This document shows positions 33,865-42,251 of a DNA stretch of 50,632 bases, piece after piece. Each line of letters opens with the position of its first letter. Within the stretch, counting starts at the first letter, position 1. The translations under genes were made by a program, and so were the position numbers. The notes beneath the pieces were generated by a model. That model was not told the DNA's origin. It was given only the letters and a program-made list of their open reading frames with translations, and ran no database searches. The DNA comes from an uncultured Verrucomicrobiales bacterium (lineage in GTDB: Bacteria; Verrucomicrobiota; Verrucomicrobiia; Verrucomicrobiales; DEV007): assembly GCA_937922595.1 (NCBI GenBank), contig CALAIY010000076.1:1-50632 (forward strand), written 5' to 3'.

Positions 33865-35190
33865 CTAAATTGTGTAGTCCAGGCTCTCGACTCCAGCCAC
33901 CGGCTGGTAGCTAGTGGGAGGTATGAGCATCCCAGCTGCGACGGTGGCGTTGGTTGATTCATCGATGAGGATGAAGGATCCAGTCTGTCGGTTTCGCCGA
34001 TAGGCGTCGTAAATGAGCGGTTTCGTCGTTTTGAATGCGATGCGAGCGATAGAATTCAATTCCACTGAGGCTTCGCCCTCAATCTCATCGAGCGTATCGA
34101 TGTCCACAAGGTGCTTCACGCGCGTGACCATCGTGTGGACGGTATTCGAAGCGTGCTTGAGGAGATATTTTCGGCGTGGCACCATACTATCTTCGTGCAT
34201 CCAGCAAATATCGGCCTCGTGATCCTTCGCGACAAATGGAGCGACATCATCGCCGACGATCATATCCCCGCGGCTTGTATCAATCTCATCTTCAAGCCGA
34301 AGGGTGATCGATTGTGGGGCAAACGCTTCTTCGAGCGGCCCATCAAAAGTATAAATTTCTTTTACTCTTGATCGCAGCCCACTGGGAAGCACCCGCACAT
34401 CATCGCCGACAGAGATCGTGCCGCCCGCGATCTGCCCGGCGAACCCACGAAAATCGTGAAACTCATCTTTCTGCGGCCGCACAACCCATTGAACCGGGAA
34501 GCGAAACTGCTCAAGATTCACATCGCTTGCGATATAAACCGTCTCAAGATGCTGAAGAAGCGCCGGTCCAGAATACCAAGGTGTGTACTCTGAACGATCA
34601 ACGACATTATCTCCATTCAACGCTGAAATCGGAATGTAGGTGACGTCTTTAATCCCTAACTTCGGGACAAAGTCCAAACAATCGGATTTAATCTTATCGT
34701 AAACTTCTTCATCGAAATCAACGAGATCCATTTTATTGATACAAAAGACGACGTGAGGAATTCTAAGCAGCCCAGCAATGTAAGCGTGCCGCCGCGTCTG
34801 CTCGACGACGCCGTGGCGCGCATCGACGAGGATAATGGCTAAATTTGCCGTGGAGGCACCCGTGACCATATTCCGAGTGTATTGCTTATGCCCGGGTGTA
34901 TCAGCAATGATAAATTTCCGCTTCTTGGTCGCGAAATAGCGGTAGGCGACGTCTATCGTAATCCCCTGCTCACGCTCAGCTCGAAGCCCATCGGTGAGAT
35001 TCGCTAAGTTTACCTCTTCGCCACCAGTAAGATCGGCGGAGCGCTGCAAAGCTTCAAGCTGATCTTCCATCACGCTTTTGGAATCGTAGAGAAGGCGTCC
35101 GATGAGTGTGCTTTTGCCGTCATCTACAGATCCCGCTGTGGTAAAACGCAGGAGATCCATATCAAAGCCAGATTGAGGAGTGTCGCTCAT
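33865..35190 (-). CDS. cysN: Sulfate adenylyltransferase, large subunit (GTPase)
   Basis: A 441-residue CysN: the GTPase subunit that drives ATP sulfurylase to make adenosine 5'-phosphosulfate. G1 is GSVDDGKST (20-28), G3 DTPGHKQY (97-104) and G4 NKMD (152-155). EF-Tu-like domains 2 and 3 follow. There is no fused CysC (APS kinase) domain at the end, and no cysC is visible in the window, so either APS is reduced directly or cysC lies elsewhere. It is the last gene of cysH-cysD-cysN, 36 bases after cysD. Confidence 0.95.
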   Translation of the reverse strand: MSDTPQSGFDMDLLRFTTAGSVDDGKSTLIGRLLYDSKSVMEDQLEALQRSADLTGGEEVNLANLTDGLRAEREQGITIDVAYRYFATKKRKFIIADTPGHKQYTRNMVTGASTANLAIILVDARHGVVEQTRRHAYIAGLLRIPHVVFCINKMDLVDFDEEVYDKIKSDCLDFVPKLGIKDVTYIPISALNGDNVVDRSEYTPWYSGPALLQHLETVYIASDVNLEQFRFPVQWVVRPQKDEFHDFRGFAGQIAGGTISVGDDVRVLPSGLRSRVKEIYTFDGPLEEAFAPQSITLRLEDEIDTSRGDMIVGDDVAPFVAKDHEADICWMHEDSMVPRRKYLLKHASNTVHTMVTRVKHLVDIDTLDEIEGEASVELNSIARIAFKTTKPLIYDAYRRNRQTGSFILIDESTNATVAAGMLIPPTSYQPVAGVESLDYTI

Positions 35191-35226
35191 TTCTTATAAA
35201 TTATTTTTTCAGATCGAAGAGGCGGC

Positions 35227-36129
35227 TTAAAAATAACCTTGTTTCTTCCTATCTTCCATTGAGGTCTCGGAGACCTTATCATCAGCACGGGAACCTCGCT
35301 CGGTGACCCGGGCGGCGGCAATCTCTTGAATGATCCCTGCACAGTCGGTAACTTCGCTTTCGATCATGCCGCTGCTGATAATATCTCCGATAGTGCGTAC
35401 TCGGACACTCAGCGTCTTACTTTCCTCACCTTCAGTAAGTGGAGCGAGATCACAAACTGGAAGCCACTGTCCCCCACGGCGGACGACTTCACGCTTGTGA
35501 GAGTAATAGATACTGGGGACTTCTAATTTCTCTCTCTCAAGGTATTGCCAGACATCGAGCTCGGTCCAATTTGAAATTGGAAAGATACGCATGTTTTCAC
35601 CTTTATGAATCTGGCCGTTGTAGAGATTCCAGGGCTCGGGGCGCTGGCCTTTGGGATCCCATTGGCCGAAATCGTCGCGAAGTGAAAAGAACCGCTCTTT
35701 TGCTCGGGCTTTTTCTTCGTCGCGCCGGGCTCCACCAATGGCAGCATCAAATTCGAATTCTTCGATGGCTCTGAGCAGCGTGGGAATTTGAAGCCGATTG
35801 CGCCCCACTTCACCCGGTTTTGGAGTGGCGATGCCTTTTTGGATAGCTTCTTCGACGGTGCGGACGATGAGCTTCGCTCCAAGCTCTTCGGCACGTCGGT
35901 CACGAAATTCAATAACTTCGGGAAAATTATGTCCGGTATCGACGTTGAGCAGCGGAAACGGAAAATCGCCGGGGCGAAATGCTTTCTCAGCAAGCCGAAG
36001 AAGGCAGATAGAGTCTTTTCCCCCAGAAAACATGAGTGCCGGACGCTCGAATTCAGCAGCAATCTCACGCATGACGTGGATTGCTTCGGATTCGAGATAT
36101 TCGATATGGGAGAGCCGGTATTTTGACAT
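35227..36129 (-). CDS. cysD: Sulfate adenylyltransferase, small subunit
   Basis: A 300-residue CysD, the catalytic subunit of ATP sulfurylase. It carries the PP-loop SGGKDS (35-40) and the family's LNVDTGHNFPEVIEFRD and GGARRDEEKARAKERFFS. I start at ATG 36129 (MSKYRLSH), which agrees with the family's usual N-terminus; the frame stays open to ATG 36174 and 36255, but those would overlap cysH. It lies between cysH and cysN and forms the CysDN complex with the latter. Confidence 0.94.
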   Translation of the reverse strand: MSKYRLSHIEYLESEAIHVMREIAAEFERPALMFSGGKDSICLLRLAEKAFRPGDFPFPLLNVDTGHNFPEVIEFRDRRAEELGAKLIVRTVEEAIQKGIATPKPGEVGRNRLQIPTLLRAIEEFEFDAAIGGARRDEEKARAKERFFSLRDDFGQWDPKGQRPEPWNLYNGQIHKGENMRIFPISNWTELDVWQYLEREKLEVPSIYYSHKREVVRRGGQWLPVCDLAPLTEGEESKTLSVRVRTIGDIISSGMIESEVTDCAGIIQEIAAARVTERGSRADDKVSETSMEDRKKQGYF

Positions 36130-36148
36130 TTGCGGTTCGACGGTCGGA

Positions 36149-36796
36149 TTATTGTACTTCAGCAAGCCTGCCATTGTGAAGGCCGCACTCACGTTTTTCA
36201 CCCGCTTTGGCAGGATCGAAGTAATCCCATTCGTTGGGAAGATCGTATTTGGCAAGATAGGCTTCCATCTCAGCGTCCGAGAAATTGAGGAGAGGGTTTA
36301 CCTTGATTACACCGTTTGGTCCAGGCTCGACGATTTGCATGGCGTCGCGATTCGCGTTTTGCACGCGACGAAGTGCGGTGAACCAGACGCTTGGTGCCGT
36401 CTCGCGCATCGCGCGCTGAAATGGCTCCAACTTCACTTTTAGGGAAAACTGGTGAATCTCCTCATCCTGCGCTGTGGTACGCTCACCTTCAGCGATATTC
36501 GCAGCGTCCGGAATGGCGGCATCTTCAAGCGGGGTGTATTTGGTGACTCTGAGGGTGAGGTCTTCGATTACTTTTTTAGCGAATGTATAGGTGGCTGGGC
36601 GATTTTTTTGGTGATCGATCCAGATGACGTCGATATCCGCTTTTTGCTGAGTGATGAGATGCAGGATGACCGCCTCGTAGGGGCGAAAATTAGTGGTGAC
36701 CACGGGCCTCCCTTCTTGAGCGAGTGCCCACACGACGATTTCATCGGCGGTTTTGCCCCTGAGGGCTTTGTTTGCTGCGTCAAAATTGATGGCCAT
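36149..36796 (-). CDS. cysH: Phosphoadenylyl-sulfate reductase family protein
   Basis: A 215-residue CysH-type enzyme that reduces PAPS (or APS) to sulfite. It has the C-terminal catalytic ECGLH with Cys204. No other cysteine occurs, so it lacks the CC...CxxC of 4Fe-4S APS reductases and would use thioredoxin with PAPS. The front motifs depart from E. coli CysH: TTNFRPYEAVILHL stands for the P-loop, and DHQKNRPATY (61-70) for DTGYLFPETY. This puts it in a divergent clade. It is first in the cys operon and has its own promoter at 36844-36872. Confidence 0.88.
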   Translation of the reverse strand: MAINFDAANKALRGKTADEIVVWALAQEGRPVVTTNFRPYEAVILHLITQQKADIDVIWIDHQKNRPATYTFAKKVIEDLTLRVTKYTPLEDAAIPDAANIAEGERTTAQDEEIHQFSLKVKLEPFQRAMRETAPSVWFTALRRVQNANRDAMQIVEPGPNGVIKVNPLLNFSDAEMEAYLAKYDLPNEWDYFDPAKAGEKRECGLHNGRLAEVQ

Positions 36797-36814
36797 GGTG
36801 TCGATAACTTAAAT

Positions 36815-36872
36815 CCCCATTATCCTATCGGAATAGTGGGAATAAAATAGCTGGTTTTACGGCAGCGGTCAA
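36815..36872 (-). promoter_or_regulatory. cysHDN promoter with possible operator
   Basis: On the minus strand TTGACC (36867-36872) and TATTTT (36844-36849) are 17 bases apart, a good sigma-70 promoter. Between the -10 and the cysH start is an imperfect dyad around TCCGATAGGA (within 36815-36842), the place for a repressor. Its look recalls sites of Rrf2-type sulfur regulators, but this is weak. The remaining 36873-36993 holds no gene. Confidence 0.5.
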
Positions 36873-36993
36873 TTGGGAAGTGTATTTAGGCAGATCGTTT
36901 CTTCTGCTGGGCTCGCCGGATTTTCACTTAATGCCATAGCCAAGCACTGAGAAGATGAGTGCACGGCAGCCCTTGATCAGGTATTTTCCCCCA

Positions 36994-37845
36994 TTACAAT
37001 TTCGCTCCGGCAGGAGCGGGGAGCTCGGGCTCGAAATCGAGCATTTGCTGGTGAGTGGAGAGGACTTTGCGGGAAGTCTTGAAAAATTCCTCCAGGTCTT
37101 TTTCGGTGAGAGATTCTTTATCGGCCATCGCATAGATAGCTCTGGAGTGCGCTCGGAGCCGCTCAGCTTGCCCGGCCATGCGCTTCTGTGCGCGGGTGTA
37201 GGCATCTTTCATTTGGGTGTGCGCTTGCTGGAATGCTCTTCGGCGCACTTGATCGTCGCGATAGGCTTTTTCCCCTTCGCGATAATTCCGGGAGAAGAGG
37301 CGCTTGAGGCTGCGCAGCCTGGGGTCCGGCTTTTCAGCGGAACCTGTCTGCGCCTGCTGGGCGAAGCTTTCCGCCACAGCGGCAAACTCAGCCATGGGCT
37401 CGGAATAGCTATCGGCTATGAGTGAAAGTGCGGCGGCAAGAGAGCCGAGCTTTTCGGCCTCCACCGCGGCATCGAGCTGGTTTTCACGGACGCGTTTTTC
37501 GAGGGCGGCGATATAGGAGAGCGCCTCGCCGCTTTCGCCGACGAGGGTATTAAACTGCTTGTATGCTTGATCGAGACGCTGGGTCTGACGCTTTTCTAGA
37601 TCAATAATTCGGAGATCAAAATCAGCATTGATCGCGGCGAGGGCGTCTGCGTGACGTCCCTCTAGCACTGCGAGCGCATCTGCGTGAGCCGCTTCAACTT
37701 CAACAGAAAGATTGCGTGCTTCGAGAAGCTCGGCCTCGCGGGCATTGCGCTCCTTGAGGAGCTGAGATGCCCAGTATCCAAAGCCTCCTGCGGCACCGAG
37801 GCTGAGAACAAGTGCCGTGACAAGGGATGCGCGTGCGCCATTCAT
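36994..37845 (-). CDS. Coiled-coil protein with N-terminal membrane anchor
   Basis: A 283-residue protein with one membrane helix at about 7-27 (LVTALVLSLGAAGGFGYWASQ). The rest is almost entirely helical and charged, with heptad-like stretches at 33-120 (ARNLSVEVEAAHADALAVLE, RHADALAAINADFDLRIIDL) and further helices to 260. The Ala/Pro end is disordered. It is likely a periplasmic or cytoplasmic tether protein. No catalytic motif is present and I could not name a family. It is close to the 3D-domain gene (45 bases between) in the same direction, so it may share its role in the envelope. Confidence 0.6.
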   Translation of the reverse strand: MNGARASLVTALVLSLGAAGGFGYWASQLLKERNAREAELLEARNLSVEVEAAHADALAVLEGRHADALAAINADFDLRIIDLEKRQTQRLDQAYKQFNTLVGESGEALSYIAALEKRVRENQLDAAVEAEKLGSLAAALSLIADSYSEPMAEFAAVAESFAQQAQTGSAEKPDPRLRSLKRLFSRNYREGEKAYRDDQVRRRAFQQAHTQMKDAYTRAQKRMAGQAERLRAHSRAIYAMADKESLTEKDLEEFFKTSRKVLSTHQQMLDFEPELPAPAGAKL

Positions 37846-37890
37846 AAGGCGACAGTGAAGCCAGTCGCTCGCCCTGTCATCCCTAGAAAA

Positions 37891-38439
37891 CTAGGACTGA
37901 ATCTTGAGCCGAAGAGAGCGCGCCATCTTGGCGATGTGCGGCGCTTTGCCGATCCGAGGGCGAAGAATCTTCAAGCTCCGCTCAAAACAGCCCCATTCGA
38001 TGACTTCGATTTTCACCGTTTTTGCGCCCCAAGCGTTCATTGCTTTGCGACTCGGCTTGTAGAGGTCGATGGTATTTTTACCGACGAGAGCGGAGCCATA
38101 ATCGTCGATCACGTAGAGTTCCGGTTTTCCCTCGATACGAAATTTCGTGCCCACCGGATACTTAGACCAATCAGCAGCGGCAGAACGCACTTTCCCGTAT
38201 TGCAGCGTCGTTCCGATGGCGTTTTTCTTCGCCCATTTGATGTGGTCCGCTTCAGTGTGCGTGTATGCGGTGGTGCGCACCGGAAGAATTTCGATTTCCG
38301 CATCGAGCACAGCAGCCTCTTCACCCGATGGCGGTTTTGCCGCCAAATCGGCAGACTTATAAAGGCTCCATCCGCTACCAGAAGCTACGGTGGTACCAGC
38401 AGCAATGGCCGCGAGCAGTAGAGTCGAGAAAAGTTTCAT
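37891..38439 (-). CDS. Exported 3D-domain protein
   Basis: A 182-residue protein with a signal peptide (1-20) and a 3D domain at about 60-140. The acidic residues that name the fold are in VIDDYGSAL and NTIDLYKPS. 3D domains occur at the end of MltA-type lytic transglycosylases and Firmicute stationary-phase transglycosylases; here it is not joined to the other MltA part. I start at ATG 38439; the longer frame from 38526 adds 29 residues before the signal peptide and is unlikely. It may cleave or bind glycan strands; stand-alone 3D proteins are common but poorly known. Confidence 0.75.
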   Translation of the reverse strand: MKLFSTLLLAAIAAGTTVASGSGWSLYKSADLAAKPPSGEEAAVLDAEIEILPVRTTAYTHTEADHIKWAKKNAIGTTLQYGKVRSAAADWSKYPVGTKFRIEGKPELYVIDDYGSALVGKNTIDLYKPSRKAMNAWGAKTVKIEVIEWGCFERSLKILRPRIGKAPHIAKMARSLRLKIQS

Positions 38440-38599
38440 AAGAGAAGGGAGACCCTGCCAGCAACATGACCGAATCTCATCGCCAATCATGGCCAGCGGC
38501 GACGCTACATCAAAAATGCGTCTCATGCAAACGAGGCTTAAACCTCCCTCATGAGGCCCCGGCCTTGCGGTCGGGGCGAAATTCTCTACTCATCTCGAC

Positions 38600-39106
38600 G
38601 TGAAAGAATCTTCTCCAGCGCCGCAAGTCGGCATTATTATGGGCTCCACCTCAGACTGGCCGACCATGGAGCACGCCGCCAAAGTGCTCGCCGATTTTGG
38701 AATCGCCTATGAAACGAAGGTGGTCTCTGCCCATCGCACGCCGCATCTTCTCACCGAATATGCGACCACCGCCACCGATCGCGGACTGCGCTGCATCATT
38801 GCCGGAGCCGGCGGTGCCGCCCACCTTCCCGGTATGACCGCCGCAATGACTCCCCTCCCCGTCCTCGGCGTGCCAGTGGAATCACGCGCCCTCAAGGGAA
38901 TGGATTCCCTACTCTCTATCGTCCAAATGCCCGGTGGAATTCCCACAGCGACCTTCGCCATCGGCCAAGCAGGCGCAAAAAACGCCGCACTCTTCGCCAT
39001 CGCAATGCTTGCTACGACCGATCCCGATCTCGCAGCCAAGCTCAAGGCTTTCCGCGATGATCAGACCTCCACCGTGCTCGCTGCCGAGCTCCCCGCCCCG
39101 TCTTAG
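38600..39106 (+). CDS. purE: N5-carboxyaminoimidazole ribonucleotide mutase
   Basis: A 168-residue PurE that moves the carboxyl group of N5-CAIR to make CAIR in purine synthesis. It contains [19 protein letters not shown] with the catalytic His, and [12 protein letters not shown]. The start is a GTG, with no alternative nearby. purK follows nine bases downstream, which confirms the two-step class I pathway. The divergent gap 38440-38599 contains no other gene. Confidence 0.95.
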   Translation: MKESSPAPQVGIIMGSTSDWPTMEHAAKVLADFGIAYETKVVSAHRTPHLLTEYATTATDRGLRCIIAGAGGAAHLPGMTAAMTPLPVLGVPVESRALKGMDSLLSIVQMPGGIPTATFAIGQAGAKNAALFAIAMLATTDPDLAAKLKAFRDDQTSTVLAAELPAPS

Positions 39107-39115
39107 CCCTCTCCA

Positions 39116-40228
39116 ATGTCTCACCCGATTTTTCTCCCAGGTGCCACTATTGGCATTCTTGGTGGCGGCCAGCTCGGCCGTATGCTTTCACTCGCTGCCG
39201 CCCAACTCGGCTACCGCACCGCCGTGCTTGAGCCTGGCCAGGGCGGCCCAGCCTCCCAGGTCTGCGATTTCCACATCGATGCCGCCTACGATGACCCCGC
39301 CGGTCTTGATCGATTTTGTGAAATTGCTGACGTGGCCACTGTGGAATTTGAAAACATCCCCGCCGCTTCACTTGAGCACGTTGCCGCTCGCATCCCGCTC
39401 AACCCCGGCGTGCTCCCGATTACGACCTCCCAGAATCGTGCTCGCGAGAAAGCCTGGCTCCGCAAAAACGGCTTCCCCACCCCCGAATACGCCCTCGCGG
39501 ATTCCCCCGAAAGCCTCGCCGCCGCCGCAGAAAAAGTAGGATTCCCCTGCGTCGCAAAAACCGCCGACTTCGGCTACGACGGCAAGGGCCAGCAAAAAAT
39601 CGACTCCGCAGCAGCAGATTTCACCACCATCTGGGCCGGCCTGGAAGCCCCACGCGCCGTCGTCGAAGCCTGGGTGCCCTTCGAAGCGGAGCTCTCAGTC
39701 GTCTGCGCCCGCAGCGCCTCCGGCGAAACTGCCATCTACGAGCCTGGACGCAATGTCCACACCCACCACATTCTCGATACCACCACCGTGCCTTCCGGCC
39801 TCCCCCCCCACATCCTTGATGAAGCTCGGGAAATCGCCACCGGCATCCTCGATGCACTTGAATACATCGGCGTGCTCGCCGTCGAACTCTTCATGACGCC
39901 CGACGGCACCCTCCTCGTAAACGAACTCGCGCCACGCACCCACAATTCCGGCCACCACACCATCGACGCCTGCGCCACCTCACAATTCGAGCAGCAGGTC
40001 CGTGCCATCTGCGGCCTCCCCCTCGGCTCCCCCTCCCTGCATCGCCCCGCCACGATGAAAAATCTCCTCGGAGATGTCTGGCTCGAAGCCCCGAATCAAA
40101 CACCAGATTGGCCCGCAATCCTCTTCAACGGCGGCTCAGGCACCTCCACCCACCTCCACCTCTACGGCAAATCAGATCCAAGGCTCCGCCGCAAGATGGG
40201 ACATGTCACCACCCTCACGACCTTGTAA
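39116..40228 (+). CDS. purK: N5-carboxyaminoimidazole ribonucleotide synthase
   Basis: A 370-residue ATP-grasp enzyme that carboxylates aminoimidazole ribonucleotide with bicarbonate and ATP, giving the PurE substrate. It has the N-terminal GILGGGQLGRML, ATP-grasp residues AKTADFGYDGKGQ (about 142-154), and NELAPRTHNSGHHTID (about 270-285). Its length matches the family. It is cotranscribed with purE and lies 32 bases before a cytochrome gene that may share the transcript but is unrelated in function. Confidence 0.95.
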   Translation: MSHPIFLPGATIGILGGGQLGRMLSLAAAQLGYRTAVLEPGQGGPASQVCDFHIDAAYDDPAGLDRFCEIADVATVEFENIPAASLEHVAARIPLNPGVLPITTSQNRAREKAWLRKNGFPTPEYALADSPESLAAAAEKVGFPCVAKTADFGYDGKGQQKIDSAAADFTTIWAGLEAPRAVVEAWVPFEAELSVVCARSASGETAIYEPGRNVHTHHILDTTTVPSGLPPHILDEAREIATGILDALEYIGVLAVELFMTPDGTLLVNELAPRTHNSGHHTIDACATSQFEQQVRAICGLPLGSPSLHRPATMKNLLGDVWLEAPNQTPDWPAILFNGGSGTSTHLHLYGKSDPRLRRKMGHVTTLTTL

Positions 40229-40260
40229 GATTTACAACCCCAACCACAGTAAGTATCACC

Positions 40261-40824
40261 ATGAAGAAAACCCTCCCCTACCTAGCCCTCGGTTTCCTCG
40301 CCATCGCAAGCTCCTCCATCGCCGATCACCACGAAGAAGCAGCCGAGCCAGATGCCACACCCGCTAAAGCGGAAACAGCTGATCCAAACGCGATCAATTT
40401 TGCCACCCAAGTCTACCCGATCCTCGAAGCCAAGTGCGTGAAATGCCACGAACAGCCCTACGAGAAAAAGCCCCGCAAAGAAGGCGCTAAGGGACGCACC
40501 AAAAAGCCAAAATCAAAATACCGGATGGACGGCAAAAAATTCCTCCTCGCCGGCGGCACAATCACCGCAAAAGTAATCGCAGGCACAGAGGAAGGAATCT
40601 CCGCCCTCACTCCAGGTGACGCATCGAAAAGTTCGATGTACACCTACACGAATCTCCCAGAAGAGGACGAGCTTCACATGCCCACCAAAGGCGATGATCT
40701 CACACCCGAAGAAAAAGAAATCCTGAAAAACTGGATCAATCAGGGTGCCAATTTCGGCGAGTGGATCGGAAATGAAGATGAATCCATTCGTCCCTACGAT
40801 CCCGACGCTCCCGCAAAGAGCTAA
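40261..40824 (+). CDS. Planctomycete-type cytochrome c domain protein
   Basis: A 187-residue exported monoheme cytochrome. A signal peptide (1-21) is followed by the family hallmark NFATQVYPILEAKCVKCHEQ, in which CVKCH binds heme. A Lys/Arg-rich linker (60-90) precedes the SSMYTYTNLPEEDELHMP region seen in the Planctomycete cytochrome C (PSCyt1) family, and the end is acidic. In these phyla such domains often occur in large multi-domain proteins; here the domain stands alone. It probably carries electrons in the periplasm; its partner is not evident. Confidence 0.8.
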   Translation: MKKTLPYLALGFLAIASSSIADHHEEAAEPDATPAKAETADPNAINFATQVYPILEAKCVKCHEQPYEKKPRKEGAKGRTKKPKSKYRMDGKKFLLAGGTITAKVIAGTEEGISALTPGDASKSSMYTYTNLPEEDELHMPTKGDDLTPEEKEILKNWINQGANFGEWIGNEDESIRPYDPDAPAKS

Positions 40825-40847
40825 TCAAGAAAAATCCCCTTCCCGAG

Positions 40848-40883
40848 CCCCCGGCGCACCATCAGGTGCCCGGGGTTTTTTTC
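40848..40883 (+). terminator. Rho-independent terminator after the cytochrome
   Basis: A GC-rich hairpin (CCCCGGCGCACC with GGTGCCCGGGG, one bulge) with a four-base loop is followed by a run of seven T. It ends the purE-purK-cytochrome unit. In the following 40884-41064 I see no gene. Confidence 0.85.
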
Positions 40884-41002
40884 TTTAGCACTGGTGGATT
40901 CCGCAAGCACCGCCACTTCACAATACACCTAGGTAAAACACCATTTTGAGGGCTCTCGTTTTCGCGAGTCACACAGGTGATGAGTGGCAGGAATGCGGAC
41001 TT

Positions 41003-41048
41003 ATTTTTACCATAATTCCGCTTATAAAAATCATAAAATCGTGATAAT
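41003..41048 (+). promoter_or_regulatory. AT-rich dyad and possible promoter before the flavoprotein gene
   Basis: A 7-bp inverted repeat, ATTTTTA (41003-41009) and TAAAAAT (41025-41031) with 15 bases between, is followed by a -10-like GATAAT at 41043-41048, 16 bases before the ATG. The -35 is weak, so an activator may be needed. This is only suggestive. Confidence 0.3.
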
Positions 41049-41064
41049 ATGAGGATTCTAAGCT

Positions 41065-42243
41065 ATGGCTCTCCCGCAATCCGACCTCACCTATGACGCC
41101 ATCATCCTCGGCGCAGGTCCTGCTGGCCTCGCCTCAGGACTTTCACTAAAATCACACAACCCAGAATGCCGGGTTGCCGTAGTCGATTGCGCCGGCTTCC
41201 GCTCAGTCTACGGCTGCGAGACAATCTCCCGCAGCACCCGCATGCACCTCGCCCGGCTCGGCCTCTGGGAAGATTTCGAAGCTCTACAGCACAATCTCTC
41301 ACTCACAGAAACAGCCGTTTCCTGGGGAGCAGGACACACCGATGCCGACGCACTTTTCAGAAAATCGACCCATACCGGTTGGCGCGTCCACCGCCCTTCT
41401 TTCGAGCTCTGGCTCATGGCTGCAGCAAAAAACGCTGGCATCGAGTGGATGACCACAATGCCCCGACTCAAGAGATCTCGACACACCGAAGATGGCTGGA
41501 TCCTCGTCTTCGACGACCAATCCATACTCTCCCGCGTCGTAATCGATGCCTCCGGTCGCCGCGCCGCCTTCGCCCACTCACAAGGGATTAATCGCGAAGA
41601 GGACGATGCACTCGTAGGCCGCTACCGAATCTACGCACCACCCGCTGGAAGCGGATGCTTCAATGGCACGACCCACATTGAAGCCTGGGAAGACGGCTGG
41701 TGGCATGCCGGACGCAGCGCAGATGGGCGCGCTTTTGTAGGATGCTTCACCGATGCCACCATCGCAGCCAGAAGCCAGCTTGATCGCACAGACGTCTGGC
41801 GAAGCCGCTTAGAAATGACAGCACCAGGAATCGCCGAGCAAGTAGCCCCGCACACCATGCTGAATGATTCCGTAATCCGCCCAGCCAGCTCTGGGATTTT
41901 AACATCCCCAATCGGGGATGACTGGCTGGCAGTAGGCGATGCCGCATCCACCTACGATCCGATTTCAGGCGATGAAATGGTACGCACATTTCAGAGCGGA
42001 ATGTTTGCGGCAAACGCCGTCCGAGGGCTCTGGAATGGCCAGGGAGACGCCCTAGATCGCTACGCAAAAGTAATTCAGAAAAACTACCAAGCATCTCTCG
42101 CGCGCCGCACCGAATTTTACCGCGCCGAGCCTCGCTGGAGCCACCGCACCTTCTGGGGCGACCGGCTATTTCTACCCGGCATTCCAGCAAAGGAAAAAGT
42201 GCTCACCGGAGACACCCTTCCGCAGCTCCTCAAAAGCGCTTAG
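41065..42243 (+). CDS. FAD-dependent oxidoreductase, LodB/QhpG/halogenase-like
   Basis: A 392-residue flavoprotein with the FAD dinucleotide fold GAGPAG near the N-terminus (about 16-21) and a second FAD motif, GDDWLAVGDAASTYDPISGDEM (about 285-305). That block, with the helix after it, recalls LodB and QhpG, flavoproteins that help build the quinone cofactor or cross-links in amino-acid oxidases and amine dehydrogenases. They also relate to tryptophan halogenases. The WxWxIP of halogenases is absent. No oxidase precursor or radical SAM gene is nearby, so the substrate is unknown. The cofactor, FAD with NAD(P)H, is likely. The gene seems to stand alone. Confidence 0.75.
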   Translation: MALPQSDLTYDAIILGAGPAGLASGLSLKSHNPECRVAVVDCAGFRSVYGCETISRSTRMHLARLGLWEDFEALQHNLSLTETAVSWGAGHTDADALFRKSTHTGWRVHRPSFELWLMAAAKNAGIEWMTTMPRLKRSRHTEDGWILVFDDQSILSRVVIDASGRRAAFAHSQGINREEDDALVGRYRIYAPPAGSGCFNGTTHIEAWEDGWWHAGRSADGRAFVGCFTDATIAARSQLDRTDVWRSRLEMTAPGIAEQVAPHTMLNDSVIRPASSGILTSPIGDDWLAVGDAASTYDPISGDEMVRTFQSGMFAANAVRGLWNGQGDALDRYAKVIQKNYQASLARRTEFYRAEPRWSHRTFWGDRLFLPGIPAKEKVLTGDTLPQLLKSA

Positions 42244-42251
42244 CAAAACCC

